64,000 bases of DNA from Amycolatopsis viridis (GTDB taxonomy: Bacteria > Actinomycetota > Actinomycetes > Mycobacteriales > Pseudonocardiaceae): NCBI RefSeq assembly GCF_011758765.1, contig NZ_JAANOU010000001.1, positions 1,426,001 to 1,490,000 of the forward strand. The letters run 5' to 3'. Positions 33,401 through 41,665 of the stretch are shown here, piece after piece. The notes beneath the pieces were generated by a model, which saw only the letters and a program-made list of their open reading frames with translations, was not told the DNA's origin and did no database searches. Position 1 is the stretch's first letter, and each line of letters begins with the position of its first letter. The position numbers and the translations under genes were made by a program.

Positions 33401-33438
33401 CGAAGCGCCGCCTCCGCACGCGCCGGGGCGGCGCTTCG
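33401..33438. terminator. Hairpin between converging DUF3817 and MarR genes
   Basis: CGAAGCGCCGCC pairs perfectly with GGCGGCGCTTCG over a 14-base loop. It begins 12 bp after the DUF3817 stop. Confidence 0.75.
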
Positions 33439-33446
33439 CGCTGCCG

Positions 33447-33947
33447 TCAGCCGTTGAAGTCGCCGGTGGCCTTGCGCACCTTGGTGAGCAGCTCGGACAG
33501 CTGCTCGGTCTGCTTGGGCGTGAGACCGACCAGCCCGAAGTCGATCGCGGTGACCGCCTTCGTCGCCTCCTCCAGCCGCGCATGACCGTCGCTGGTGATC
33601 TCCACCAGCGTGGTGCGCCGGTCGGTCGGGTGCGGCATCCGCTTGACCAGCCCGTCCTTCTCCAGCCGGTCCACGATGTTGGTCACGCTCGTCGGGTGCA
33701 GTTGCAGCCGTTCGCCCATCACGCGCATCGGCAGTGCGCCGCGCCGCGCGAACGACAGCAGCACCAGCGCTTCGTAGCGCGCGAAGGTCAGGCCGTGTGG
33801 TTTGAGCGCGGCGTCGACGGCCGACTGGACGATCTGCTGGACCCGCATCACGCCGGTGACCGCCGCCATCGCCCCGGACGGCCCGATCCGTTCCTCCCAC
33901 AGCTGCGCGGCGCGGGCGATCGGGTCGAAAGGCAGCGGGCGGTTCAT
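33447..33947 (-). CDS. MarR family transcriptional regulator
   Basis: The 166-residue protein has the MarR winged helix: FARYEALVLLSFARRGALPMRVMGERLQLHPTSVTNIVDRLEKDGLVKR is the DNA-binding half, followed by the DRRTTLVEITSDG wing and a C-terminal dimer helix. The ATG at 33947 gives the normal length; the frame extends upstream to 34007. It is divergent from the disrupted thiamine-binding gene. Its ligand and targets are not evident. Confidence 0.9.
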   Translation of the reverse strand: MNRPLPFDPIARAAQLWEERIGPSGAMAAVTGVMRVQQIVQSAVDAALKPHGLTFARYEALVLLSFARRGALPMRVMGERLQLHPTSVTNIVDRLEKDGLVKRMPHPTDRRTTLVEITSDGHARLEEATKAVTAIDFGLVGLTPKQTEQLSELLTKVRKATGDFNG

Positions 33948-34183
33948 GGCAGGGAAGCTACCAGCGGGTTCTTGACCGGCGGGGCAGGGTAGTGCGCAAA
34001 GTGTCACAAGTGTGAGGAGAGCCGATGATCGTCGCGTTCAGCGTGAGCCCGTCCGGCGGTGACCCGGACGGCGGAGTCAGCGAAGCCGTCGCCCGTGCGG
34101 TGCGGGTCGTGCGCGAGTCCGGCCTGCCGAACTCCACCAACGGTGGTTGATGTCAAGACGTACCGTGCGGCAAGCTTGGCGCT

Positions 34184-34498
34184 GTGAACCGATACGTTGC
34201 CCCGTGTTGCCGCATCTCAATCGACCGCCAGGGCCGCCAAGAGGGCGTCATGCGCCAGGGAACGCTGGGGACGTGATTACGCCCGTCAGGCGTCGCCTGG
34301 GCTGCCTATCGGGTGTTCTCGGACAACGACCTGTCCGCGGCTGACGACGAGGTCGTACGACCGGCTTATGACGATCTTCGCGAGGCCATCCGTCGAGTGC
34401 TCGACGGCCTGTTGAACCTTCCTTCGCAGCAGAATGTCGCTCGGATGCTTGAAACGACTGACAACCAGCTCCCGCGCGCAAGCTGGCCATGCAGTTGA
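34184..34498 (+). pseudogene. Serine recombinase N-terminal fragment with in-frame stop
   Basis: In one frame the sequence reads VNRYVAPCCRISIDRQGRQE then GVMRQ, a stop at 34274-34276, and then YRVFSDNDLSA with RPAYDDLREAIRRVL. This matches the resolvase domain of large serine recombinases, which run YCRIS.DR.G...GV.RQ and then VYVDND.SAY...RP.Y. The nucleophilic Ser region (CCRIS) is present. The resolvase core after about residue 90, the recombinase domain and the zinc ribbon are missing. It is a clear relic of an integrase or transposon resolvase, not an active gene. Confidence 0.75.
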
Positions 34499-34542
34499 AT
34501 TAGGAACCGCGATGAGTGAACTCTCAATGAGTGTCCGAGAGC

Positions 34543-35190
34543 TCAGTTCCTCGGCCCGGGGTGGAATGAGCCTGTCTCGGGATTCCACCCCTTGACCAAG
34601 ACTGCGTCGGTGGGTTCGGCAGGCCAGCACTGAATCCGGACGTGTGGCCAATCACCGGGCGTCCGCGTCAGAGACAGGCGCAATCGCAACCACCCCCTCG
34701 GAACTGTTACCAGATCACCGTCGTCCTCGCCGTAGGTCGGAGAAGTAAGCCTCAACGCGCCAGAGGCGGCTCGCAGGCTGCACTCCGTGACAATGTCGAA
34801 GGCATCCTTGTCATCGGCGGGCGCCACATCGGTCACATCGATGGTGACGATCACATCGCCGTTGACCCCTGTCCAGATACCAATTGCGTCGTCCGCCAGC
34901 GCGAGGTAGTGAAACAGTGCGGAATCTGACCATTGGTCTGCCAGTTCGGTGGACGAGCCGCTATCCAGGAGGTGGATCTGCCGGTAGTCGGAGAACACAG
35001 TCAGGTCAGTCGCCACAGTTCCGTTTATACCAGGATTCAGGGGCTCGACCTGGCCGGGAACGGCCTTGCAGATAGAGAAGTTCCGGACGCTCACTGAGGT
35101 CGTGTGCTTGATATGGTTGAACAACTCACGAAAATGCGCACCGCGCGCGTTGCCCGTATGTGTCGAGTTCGTGTTCCAGTTCAGACGCAA
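34543..35190 (-). CDS. Hypothetical cargo protein of the insertion (possibly 5'-truncated)
   Basis: The frame has up to 215 codons but begins at a TTG exactly at the right junction. Residues 1-35 look non-conserved, so the gene may be truncated or start at a GTG at 35094 (VSVRNFSICK). The rest alternates short beta-strand-like stretches (DLTVFSDYRQIHLLDSG, DDAIGIWTGV, DVIVTIDV, WLRLRLSLT, VRIQCWPAE). The strand pattern vaguely recalls ComJ and other small immunity-type beta-sandwich proteins, but no family can be claimed. Codon usage is less GC-biased than in its neighbours, as expected of transferred DNA. Confidence 0.5.
   Translation of the reverse strand: MRLNWNTNSTHTGNARGAHFRELFNHIKHTTSVSVRNFSICKAVPGQVEPLNPGINGTVATDLTVFSDYRQIHLLDSGSSTELADQWSDSALFHYLALADDAIGIWTGVNGDVIVTIDVTDVAPADDKDAFDIVTECSLRAASGALRLTSPTYGEDDGDLVTVPRGWLRLRLSLTRTPGDWPHVRIQCWPAEPTDAVLVKGWNPETGSFHPGPRN
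34558..34591. repeat. Perfect 10-bp inverted repeat at the end of the cargo frame
   Basis: GGGGTGGAAT and ATTCCACCCC flank a 14-base loop inside the last codons of the cargo gene. It could act as a terminator for either strand or be a recombination relic. No T-run follows. Confidence 0.6.
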
Positions 35191-35383
35191 CCATGTTCAC
35201 CAACGTCGATGGACGTGGTGAAGCGGGCGGTGCAGGCGGCCGGCGAAGGCGCGGCCCGGGTGTCGCTGGTCCTCAAGGCCGACATCCGGCCCGGGTTCGA
35301 CAGCGGTCAGCTGGAGGCGAAAGTGGACCGGCTGGAGGAGCACCTCCGGTGAAACGTCGGACCGTACATGCCAGGATGGAAGC

Positions 35384-36337
35384 GTGACAAATCCACGCGC
35401 ACAAGCAGCGAAGTCAGCCGCCATGTCCGCCGCGCTGTCCGGCGCGGTGGACCTGTCCGCGCTCAAGGCCCGGGCCGAGGCGCAGCGCAACGCCCCGCCG
35501 CCGTCGAGTGGTGCTCCGGCCGGGGGTGGTGGCGCCGCCGGTGCGGTCATCGACGTCACCGAGGCCACGTTCCAGACCGAGGTCGTCGAGCGGTCGATGC
35601 GGCAGCTCGTGGTGGTGGACCTGTGGGCCGAGTGGTGCGGGCCGTGCAAGCAGCTCAGCCCGGTGCTGGAGCGGCTGGCCGAGCAGTCCGGTGGTGCCTG
35701 GGTGCTGGCGAAGGTCGACGTGGACGCCAACCCGCGCATCGCGCAGGTCTTCGGGGTCCAGTCGATCCCGATGGTCGTCGCGATCGCCGGTGGCCAGCCG
35801 GTGAACGCGTTCCAGGGCGCGCTGCCCGAGCCGGAGATCCGCCAGTGGCTGGACCAGCTGCTGGAGGCGCTGCAGGGCAAGCTGCCCGGCGTCCCGCCGT
35901 CCGGCGCGGAGGACGCCGAGCAGCCCGAGGACCCGCGGTTCACCGAGGCCGAGACCGCGTTCGAGCGCGGCGACTTCGCCGCGGCGGAGGCCGCCTACCA
36001 GCGCATCCTGGACACCGAGCCGGCCAACGACCTGGCCAGGGAAGGACTCGCGCAGGTCCGGTTCGCCGCCCGCGCCGCCGAGGCCGACCCGTCGGCCGTC
36101 GCCAGGGCGGACGCGGCACCCGACGACCTGGAGGCCCAGTTCGCGGCGGCCGACTACGAGGTGGCGACCGGCAAGGTCGAGGACGGCTTCTCGCGGCTCG
36201 TCGAGGCGGTGCGCCGCACCGCGGGCCCGGACCGCAACCGCGTCCGCGAGCACCTGGTGGGGCTCTTCGAGCTCTTCGACCCGGCCGACGAGCGGGTGGC
36301 CGTGGCGCGGCGCAACCTCGCCTCGGCCCTGTTCTGA
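35384..36337 (+). CDS. Thioredoxin/TPR co-chaperone-like protein (YbbN/CnoX-type)
   Basis: The 317-residue protein has an Ala/Pro-rich N-terminus, a thioredoxin domain at about residues 55-165 with the intact active site [11 protein letters not shown] and the cis-Pro in QSIPMVV, and a C-terminal TPR-like helical region (about 190-315: [35 protein letters not shown]). E. coli CnoX/YbbN has this layout and holds unfolded proteins, delivering them to GroEL; actinobacterial members usually keep both Cys, as here. Cytoplasmic. The GTG start follows a weak GGA site. The decayed thiamine-binding gene lies upstream. Confidence 0.92.
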   Translation: MTNPRAQAAKSAAMSAALSGAVDLSALKARAEAQRNAPPPSSGAPAGGGGAAGAVIDVTEATFQTEVVERSMRQLVVVDLWAEWCGPCKQLSPVLERLAEQSGGAWVLAKVDVDANPRIAQVFGVQSIPMVVAIAGGQPVNAFQGALPEPEIRQWLDQLLEALQGKLPGVPPSGAEDAEQPEDPRFTEAETAFERGDFAAAEAAYQRILDTEPANDLAREGLAQVRFAARAAEADPSAVARADAAPDDLEAQFAAADYEVATGKVEDGFSRLVEAVRRTAGPDRNRVREHLVGLFELFDPADERVAVARRNLASALF

Positions 36338-36355
36338 CCGGACGCCCGGCGCTTC

Positions 36356-36380
36356 CCCTCCCGCACCCGGTGCGGGAGGG
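36356..36380. terminator. Hairpin between converging genes
   Basis: CCCTCCCGCACC and GGTGCGGGAGGG are complementary with a minimal loop, just after the YbbN-like stop and before the stop of the converging peptidase gene (36382). Confidence 0.75.
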
Positions 36381-36381
36381 A

Positions 36382-37794
36382 TCAGCCGTACCGCTGCGAG
36401 CAGGGTTGTGAGCCCTGCAGGTACCCGGTCCGCATGGCCTCCACCCGGTTGAACCCGCTGGCCGCCGGCTTGCCGTGCACGTCGGCGGCCACCAGCGAAT
36501 CCGGCCGCAGCAGGTCCGAGATCGCCTCGTCCAGATCGCCGGCGGACAGCCGGAGCTGTTGGCCGGGCTGCGCGGCCACCGCCGCCCACGCCCCGACCAG
36601 GCAGGCCGTCCGCAATCCCGCGTTGGGGTTGTCCAGCGACGCCCCCACGCCCTTCTGAATGCCCAGCGCGTAGCGGGAGGCGACCTCGGCGAACGCCGCG
36701 AAGTCGCCGTGCCCGCCGCTGCCGGAACCGCTGAGCTCGCTGCGCTGGTCGACCGGGCGGCCCAGTGCGGCCAGCGCCGCCAGGTCGATGCTGACCGTGT
36801 TGCCGTCGGCGCAGTAGGACGCGGGCGGGGTGGACGCGCCGCCCGGGCAGCTGCCGCCGTCGTCGGTGATCCGCGGCGACGGCACCTTGGCACCCGCGAA
36901 CGCCCGGTCGAGGCTCGCCCCGAGCAGCGTGATCGCCTCCCGGTCGACCCTGAGGTCACCGTCCCGGTCGTCGGCGTCGAAGGGCCGCTCGGTCAGTCGC
37001 GGGCGGATGCTGTCCATCGTCATCGCCGCACACTTCTTCGGGCCGCGCTCGAAGCCGATCTGGAAGGCGTAGGTGCGGTCGAACCCGGTGCCGTGCGCCG
37101 CCCGGTCCGTCGCCGAGGTGCCGGCGTCGTCCCGCACCAGGAACAGCGACGAGAGCGCCGAGTTGAGTCCGTCGGAGGTGGACACGGCGAAGTACTTGCT
37201 CCGGCCTTCGGCGACCCAGCGGTAGTAGCCGCCGGCGAAGCAGTCCGCCTGCTGCTCCTTGACGATCGTCGGCGTGTTGCGGGTGATGCCGGCCTGGTCG
37301 CCAAGCCGGTACTGCACGGCGTGGCCGAACTCGTGCGCGAGCACCGTGACCACCGACAGCGGCCCGAACTTGTCCATCATCGTGGGCAGCAGCGCACCGC
37401 GGTCCCAGGCGATGGAATCGTCGGTGCTGCAGTAGAACGCGTTGACGTTGCCCTTGGTGTCGCCGCAGCCGTTCTTCTGGTTCGCGCCGCCGGAGTCGTA
37501 GGACAGCAGGGACTTCACCGGCCGGAACGTGACGCCGAAGCCGGAGGGCAGGGCGTCCGACCAGTAGTCCTCGACGTCGGCGATGGTGGCGACCGCGATG
37601 CGGTCGGCCTCGTCGTCGCTGACGTTGGTCACGTTCAGGTCGGGGTCGGGCGCGTCCCGTTTGAGGCCGCTGTCGAAGTGCGTGATCGGCAGGCCGGCCA
37701 CGTCACTCTCGATGGTCAGCGCGGCCGTACCGCCGCCGCACCCGGTCAGGGCCAGCGCCAGCACCCCGCTCAGCGCCACCAGCGTTCGCCGCAC
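36382..37794 (-). CDS. Neutral zinc metallopeptidase lipoprotein
   Basis: The 470-residue protein has a lipoprotein signal (VRRTLVALSG...LALTGC, lipobox Cys19), then an extracytoplasmic domain with the zinc motif VVTVLAHEFGHAVQYRL (HExxH) and the downstream Glu in EQQADCFAGGYY. This fits the neutral zinc metallopeptidase (YpfJ-like) group common in actinobacteria. Disulphide-prone Cys residues are spread through the C-terminal half. GTG 37794 has GAGGGGG upstream; the open frame continues to 38082 on the opposite strand of glgP. Substrate unknown; located on the outer face of the membrane. Confidence 0.88.
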   Translation of the reverse strand: MRRTLVALSGVLALALTGCGGGTAALTIESDVAGLPITHFDSGLKRDAPDPDLNVTNVSDDEADRIAVATIADVEDYWSDALPSGFGVTFRPVKSLLSYDSGGANQKNGCGDTKGNVNAFYCSTDDSIAWDRGALLPTMMDKFGPLSVVTVLAHEFGHAVQYRLGDQAGITRNTPTIVKEQQADCFAGGYYRWVAEGRSKYFAVSTSDGLNSALSSLFLVRDDAGTSATDRAAHGTGFDRTYAFQIGFERGPKKCAAMTMDSIRPRLTERPFDADDRDGDLRVDREAITLLGASLDRAFAGAKVPSPRITDDGGSCPGGASTPPASYCADGNTVSIDLAALAALGRPVDQRSELSGSGSGGHGDFAAFAEVASRYALGIQKGVGASLDNPNAGLRTACLVGAWAAVAAQPGQQLRLSAGDLDEAISDLLRPDSLVAADVHGKPAASGFNRVEAMRTGYLQGSQPCSQRYG

Positions 37795-37855
37795 CCGGCC
37801 CCCTCGATGTTCGTCACGCTTGTCGCAGCGCACCTTACCGATATCGTCGATCCTC

Positions 37856-40396
37856 ATGAGAGCAATCCGCCGGTTCACCGTCCGCGCGAGCCTGCCCGAG
37901 CCGCTGGCCGGGCTGCGCGCGCTGGCCACCAACCTGCGCTGGACGTGGCACCCGCCGACCCGTGACCTGTTCGCGTCGATGGACGACGAGCTGTTCCGTC
38001 GCGTGCGGGACCCGCTCCGGATGCTCACCGCGGTGTCCCCCGCCCGCCTGGAGGAGCTCGCCGCGGACGAGGACTTCCTCACCCGCGCCCGCGCGATGAC
38101 CGAGGACCTGGACCGCTACCTGACCGAGCGCCGCTGGTACCAGCAGCGCCCGCAAGGGGAGCAGGCGCCGGCGGCGATCGCGTACTTCTCCATGGAGTTC
38201 GGGGTGCACGAGGCGCTGCCGAACTACTCCGGTGGTCTCGGCGTGCTCGCCGGCGACCACCTCAAGGCGGCCTCCGACCTCGGCGTGCCGCTGATCGGTG
38301 TCGGGCCGCTCTACCGGTCGGGGTACTTCCGGCAGTCACTGTCGCTGGACGGCTGGCAGGTCGAGCACTACCCGGTGATCGAGCCGAGCGCGCTGCCGCT
38401 GGAGCTGCTGACCGGCCCCGATTCCGAGCCGGTGCTGGTGCACGTCGCCATGCCCGGTGGCCGCGACCTGTATGCGCAGGTGTGGCAGGCGCAGGTCGGA
38501 CGGGTGCCGCTGCTGCTGCTGGACACCGACGTCGACGCCAACGACGAGGACCTGCGCCGGGTCAGCGACCGGCTCTACGGCGGCGACGCCGACCACCGCA
38601 TCCGCCAGGAGATCCTGGCCGGCATCGGCGGGATGCGCGCGGTGCGGCGGTACTGCGAGCTGACCGGCCACCCGCAGCCCGAGGTCTTCCACACCAACGA
38701 GGGCCACGCCGGGTTCCTCGGCCTGGAGCGGGCGCGCGAGGTGATCGCCGAGCACGGGCTGGCCTTCGACGAGGCGCTGTCCGCGGTCCGCGCCGGCACG
38801 GTGTTCACCACCCACACGCCGGTCCCGGCCGGCATCGACCGGTTCCCGGTGGACCTGGTGCAGCACTACTTCGGTGACGGCCGCCTGCTGCCCGGCCTGG
38901 AGCTGCCGCGCATCCTCGCGCTGGGCGCCGAGGACAACCCGGGCATGTTCAACATGGCGCACATGGGGTTGCGGCTCGCGCAGCGGTCCAACGGCGTGTC
39001 CCAGCTGCACGGCCGGGTGTCGCGGCGCATGTTCGCGCGGCTGTGGCCCGGGTTCGACGACGCCGAGGTGCCGATCTCGTCGGTCACCAACGGGGTGCAC
39101 GGGCCGACGTGGGTGGCGCGTGAGCTGACCGCGCTCCTGGGTGGCAAGCACAAGGCGTGGGGGCACGACGGCAAGCTGCCCAGTCAGATGGGCGTGTCCG
39201 ACGAGGAGCTGTGGGCGCTGCGACGGGACCTGCGGCAGAAGCTCGTGCTCGAGGTGCGCCGCCGGGTGCGCAACGCGTGGTTGCAGCGGGGCGCGTCGGC
39301 GTTGGAGCTGGGCTGGGTGAACCAGGTGTTCGACCCGGACGTGCTGACCGTCGGGTTCGCGCGGCGCGTGCCGACGTACAAGCGGCTGACGCTGATGCTG
39401 CGCGATCCGGAGCGGCTGCGTGCGTTGCTGCTGGACGAGGAACGGCCGATCCAGATCGTGGTGGCCGGCAAGTCCCATCCGGCGGACGAGGGCGGCAAGG
39501 CGCTGATCCAGCAGGTCGTCCGGTTCACCGACGACCCCGCGATCCGCCGGCGCATGGTGTTCCTGCCCGACTACGACATGTCGATGGCCCGCTACCTCTA
39601 CCGCGGCTGCGACGTGTGGCTGAACAACCCGACCCGGCCGCTGGAGGCGTGCGGCACGTCGGGCATGAAGTCGGCGCTCAACGGCGGGCTCAACCTGTCC
39701 ATCCGGGACGGCTGGTGGGAGGAGTGCTACGACGGCAGCAACGGCTGGGCCATCCCGACGGCGGACGGCGTCACCGACCCGTTGCGCCGGGACGAGCTGG
39801 AGTCCGCTGCGCTGTACGACCTGCTGGGGCAGCAGGTGGCGCCGCTGTTCTACGAGCGCGACGCCGCGCGCGTGCCGCGCGGGTGGATGTCGATGGTGTG
39901 GCACACGCTCGACGTGCTGGGGCCGCGGGTGCAGGCGTCGCGGATGGTGCGGGAGTACGTGGAGACCGCGTACCACCCGGCGGCGGTGACGAGCGCGGCG
40001 GCGGCCGCCAACGGCTACTCCGGGGCGCGGTCCCTGGCGGCGTACCGGCGCCGGATCGACACCGTGTGGCGGCAGGTGCGGGTGCTCGACACCGAGCTGA
40101 CGGTGGAGGCGCAGGAGCGCCTGGTGGTCGGCGACGAGGTCCGGGTGCGCGCGAAGGTCGACCTGGCGGGGCTCGCGCCGTCCGAAGTGGACGTTCAGAC
40201 GGTGGTGGGCCGCGTCGGGGACACGGACGAGCTCGCCGAGCCGGTGACGGTGCCGATGGTGGCCGCCCAGGAAGGCGAGTACGTGGCGACCGTGCGGCTG
40301 CCGCGGGCGGGTTCGCTCGGGTACACCGTGCGGATCCTGCCGCGGCACGACCTCCTCGCGACCCCGGCGGAGCTGGGCAAGGTGGTGCTCGCCTGA
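37856..40396 (+). CDS. glgP: Alpha-glucan phosphorylase
   Basis: The 846-residue enzyme is of the bacterial maltodextrin/glycogen phosphorylase type (about 850 residues). Blocks include YFSMEFGVHEALPNYSGGLGVLAGDHLK near the N-terminus, VFHTNEGHAGFLGLERAR, FARRVPTYKRLTL, and the PLP-Lys motif CGTSGMKSALNGGLNLS. It releases glucose-1-phosphate from glycogen or maltodextrins. It shares a short divergent region with the peptidase lipoprotein gene. The N-terminal DUF3417 domain typical of actinobacterial GlgP is present (LRALATNLRWTWHPPTRDLF). Confidence 0.95.
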   Translation: MRAIRRFTVRASLPEPLAGLRALATNLRWTWHPPTRDLFASMDDELFRRVRDPLRMLTAVSPARLEELAADEDFLTRARAMTEDLDRYLTERRWYQQRPQGEQAPAAIAYFSMEFGVHEALPNYSGGLGVLAGDHLKAASDLGVPLIGVGPLYRSGYFRQSLSLDGWQVEHYPVIEPSALPLELLTGPDSEPVLVHVAMPGGRDLYAQVWQAQVGRVPLLLLDTDVDANDEDLRRVSDRLYGGDADHRIRQEILAGIGGMRAVRRYCELTGHPQPEVFHTNEGHAGFLGLERAREVIAEHGLAFDEALSAVRAGTVFTTHTPVPAGIDRFPVDLVQHYFGDGRLLPGLELPRILALGAEDNPGMFNMAHMGLRLAQRSNGVSQLHGRVSRRMFARLWPGFDDAEVPISSVTNGVHGPTWVARELTALLGGKHKAWGHDGKLPSQMGVSDEELWALRRDLRQKLVLEVRRRVRNAWLQRGASALELGWVNQVFDPDVLTVGFARRVPTYKRLTLMLRDPERLRALLLDEERPIQIVVAGKSHPADEGGKALIQQVVRFTDDPAIRRRMVFLPDYDMSMARYLYRGCDVWLNNPTRPLEACGTSGMKSALNGGLNLSIRDGWWEECYDGSNGWAIPTADGVTDPLRRDELESAALYDLLGQQVAPLFYERDAARVPRGWMSMVWHTLDVLGPRVQASRMVREYVETAYHPAAVTSAAAAANGYSGARSLAAYRRRIDTVWRQVRVLDTELTVEAQERLVVGDEVRVRAKVDLAGLAPSEVDVQTVVGRVGDTDELAEPVTVPMVAAQEGEYVATVRLPRAGSLGYTVRILPRHDLLATPAELGKVVLA

Positions 40397-40412
40397 GCGC
40401 GGGTCCCGCGGT

Positions 40413-40445
40413 CGCCGGCACCGTCGCCTTCGGACGGTGCCGGCG
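40413..40445. terminator. Hairpin between converging glgP and rhodanese genes
   Basis: A perfect 13-bp stem (CGCCGGCACCGTC and its complement) with loop GCCTTCG starts 16 bp after the glgP stop. Confidence 0.8.
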
Positions 40446-40472
40446 GCACCGACGGCCGGCGGCCGGGCGCGC

Positions 40473-40865
40473 CTAGGGAACCGCCGGAGTGCCACCCGGC
40501 CGCACCGGCAGCCCGGCCGCCCGCCAGGCCCGGAACCCGCCCACCAGGTCGGTCGCCCGGGACAACCCGAGCCGCCGGAGGTCGGCGGCGGCCAGGCTGG
40601 ACGCGTACCCCTCGTTGCACACGACGATCACCGGCAGGTCCGCGTGCACCCCCGGCAGCCGGTGTTCGCCCGCCGGGTCGAGGCGCCACTCCAGGTGGAT
40701 CCGCTCGACCGGCACCGACCCGGGGATCTCGCCCTCGGCCTCGCGGTAGGCGATCGGCCGGATGTCCACGATCAGCGCGCCCTCGGCCTGCAAGCGCCAC
40801 GCGTCGGCGGGCTCCGCCCGGTCCAGCGCGGACCGGGCGGCTGCCAGCATCTCGTCGACGGTCAT
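40473..40865 (-). CDS. Rhodanese-like domain protein
   Basis: The 130-residue single-domain rhodanese has VDIRPIAYREAEGEIPGSV near residue 28 and the active-site loop VVCNEGYASSLAA with the catalytic Cys. It transfers sulfane sulfur. Its ATG overlaps the stop of the cysteine dioxygenase gene by one base (TGATG), so the two are coupled. Together they fit cysteine and sulfur disposal, under the Cys-containing leader peptide at 41458-41571. Confidence 0.92.
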   Translation of the reverse strand: MTVDEMLAAARSALDRAEPADAWRLQAEGALIVDIRPIAYREAEGEIPGSVPVERIHLEWRLDPAGEHRLPGVHADLPVIVVCNEGYASSLAAADLRRLGLSRATDLVGGFRAWRAAGLPVRPGGTPAVP

Positions 40866-41404
40866 CAGCGCAGCACGCCGGGCAGCGGCGGGATCTCGGC
40901 AGGCACGTCGTCCAGGCTCGCGTACTCCCGGGTGGGCACCAGCGGCGGCGAGTAGGCGTGGATGCTCGCGGAACCCCCGGCGGCCGCGCCGGTCACCCGG
41001 TGCGCCCGCCCGGCACCGAATCCGATTCCGTCGCCGGCCACGTGCACCCGCTGCCGGACCGGCCCGCCCGGGTAGCGGTACTCCTCGGCCAGCTCGCCCC
41101 GCAGGACGGTGAACGAGCCGGCCGCGCCGCCGTGGTCGTGCGGCGCGGTGCCCTGCCCGGGCAGCCAGGTCAGCACCCACAGCTCGAGCCCCTCGGTGAG
41201 GGCGAGCCGTGCCCACCACCGCCGGTCCTGGTCGAAGTGCAGGAACTCGGCGATCCGCTCGCCGAGATCCAGGGTCACGGTGCGGGTGAGGCCCGCGAGC
41301 TGGGTGGGCGTCCAGATCAGTCGTTCGGGGTGCAGCAGCTCGTCGAGCTCGGTTCCGGCCAGGCGGGGGTGGATTTCGGACGGACGCAGGACGGACTGGG
41401 TCAT
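40865..41404 (-). CDS. Cysteine dioxygenase family protein
   Basis: The 179-residue cupin has TAPHDHGGAAGSFTVLRGEL (two iron-ligand His) and GRAHRVTG (third His), as in bacterial cysteine dioxygenase type I, which oxidises cysteine to cysteine sulfinate. The Cys that forms the Cys-Tyr cofactor in mammals is replaced (GSF after the His pair), usual in bacterial forms. It is first gene after the leader peptide, and the rhodanese gene follows with a 1-bp overlap. A thiol other than cysteine, such as 3-mercaptopropionate, is possible. Confidence 0.9.
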   Translation of the reverse strand: MTQSVLRPSEIHPRLAGTELDELLHPERLIWTPTQLAGLTRTVTLDLGERIAEFLHFDQDRRWWARLALTEGLELWVLTWLPGQGTAPHDHGGAAGSFTVLRGELAEEYRYPGGPVRQRVHVAGDGIGFGAGRAHRVTGAAAGGSASIHAYSPPLVPTREYASLDDVPAEIPPLPGVLR

Positions 41405-41457
41405 GACGGTCTCCCGGATTGGTCGCGTGAACAACGGCGCGGCGAGACGCGGCAGGG

Positions 41458-41571
41458 TCAGCAACCCCGCCGCGTCGGGCGACACCCGCACGACGCGACC
41501 AGCACCAGATCCACAGCGCGATTGCGCCAGAAACGGCGCCGACGGAACCGGGAGGTGCTCACGAAGCGCAT
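41458..41571 (-). CDS. Cysteine-containing leader peptide upstream of cysteine dioxygenase
   Basis: A 37-codon frame starts at 41571 (MRFVSTSRFRRRRF) and ends AVDLVLVASCGCRPTRRGC, stopping 53 bp before the dioxygenase start. The stretch VDLxxVAS followed by Cys is the signature of the short putative leader peptides that precede sulfur-metabolism operons in Streptomyces and relatives. Three Cys codons lie near the end, one immediately before the stop, so ribosome progress would report charged tRNA-Cys. No dedicated terminator hairpin was identified. It is too short to expect independent recognition, so translation is inferred from this match and position. Confidence 0.65.
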   Translation of the reverse strand: MRFVSTSRFRRRRFWRNRAVDLVLVASCGCRPTRRGC

Positions 41572-41665
41572 ACTGCCACGGCGCCGGGGTCACCGGTTGT
41601 GACGTCCCACCAAGTGGTACGGGGGCGGCGGGACCGCGGCCGCGCCCGGCCGCCACAATGGGCTC

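Larger units (their letters stand above)
34143..35197. mobile_element. Decayed integrated element of about 1.05 kb
   Basis: The DNA separating the two halves of the thiamine-binding gene carries a serine-recombinase remnant and one cargo frame, and is visibly less GC-rich than its flanks. CACCAACG occurs at both edges (34135-34142 and 35198-35205), and GGTTG/CAACC is inverted at 34145 and 35188. The short direct repeat could be an attachment core or target duplication, but the intact gene may itself contain two Thr-Asn codon pairs, so edges are uncertain by about 10 bp. No transposase was seen; a serine-recombinase element that has since lost most of its length is the simplest reading. Confidence 0.65.
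34025..35352 (+). pseudogene. MTH1187-family thiamine-binding protein gene, split by an insertion
   Basis: The first 39 codons (MIVAFSVSPSGGDPDGGVSE, then a helix and RESGLPNSTN) follow a good ribosome-binding site (GAGGAGA) and match the N-terminal half of the roughly 100-residue MTH1187/YkoF thiamine-binding family. A stop comes at 34148-34150. The C-terminal half reappears about 1.05 kb later, first MFTNV at 35193, then in the next frame [12 protein letters not shown] and [13 protein letters not shown] to the stop at 35352. The expected short stretch between these pieces (around EGEWDEV) is missing. The gene thus suffered an insertion and a small deletion or frameshift and should be inactive. 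Confidence 0.82.

Noticed and set aside
34543-35190. Antitoxin or toxin of a two-gene system
   Set aside because: No partner gene lies in the insert, and the resemblance to immunity proteins is only in strand pattern.
34135-35205. Classical 8-bp target-site duplication (CACCAACG)
   Set aside because: The intact family gene may naturally contain two Thr-Asn codon pairs at these places, so the repeat is not proof of duplication; no transposase was seen.
38336-40495. 719-codon minus-strand frame
   Set aside because: Antisense to glucan phosphorylase and without motifs.
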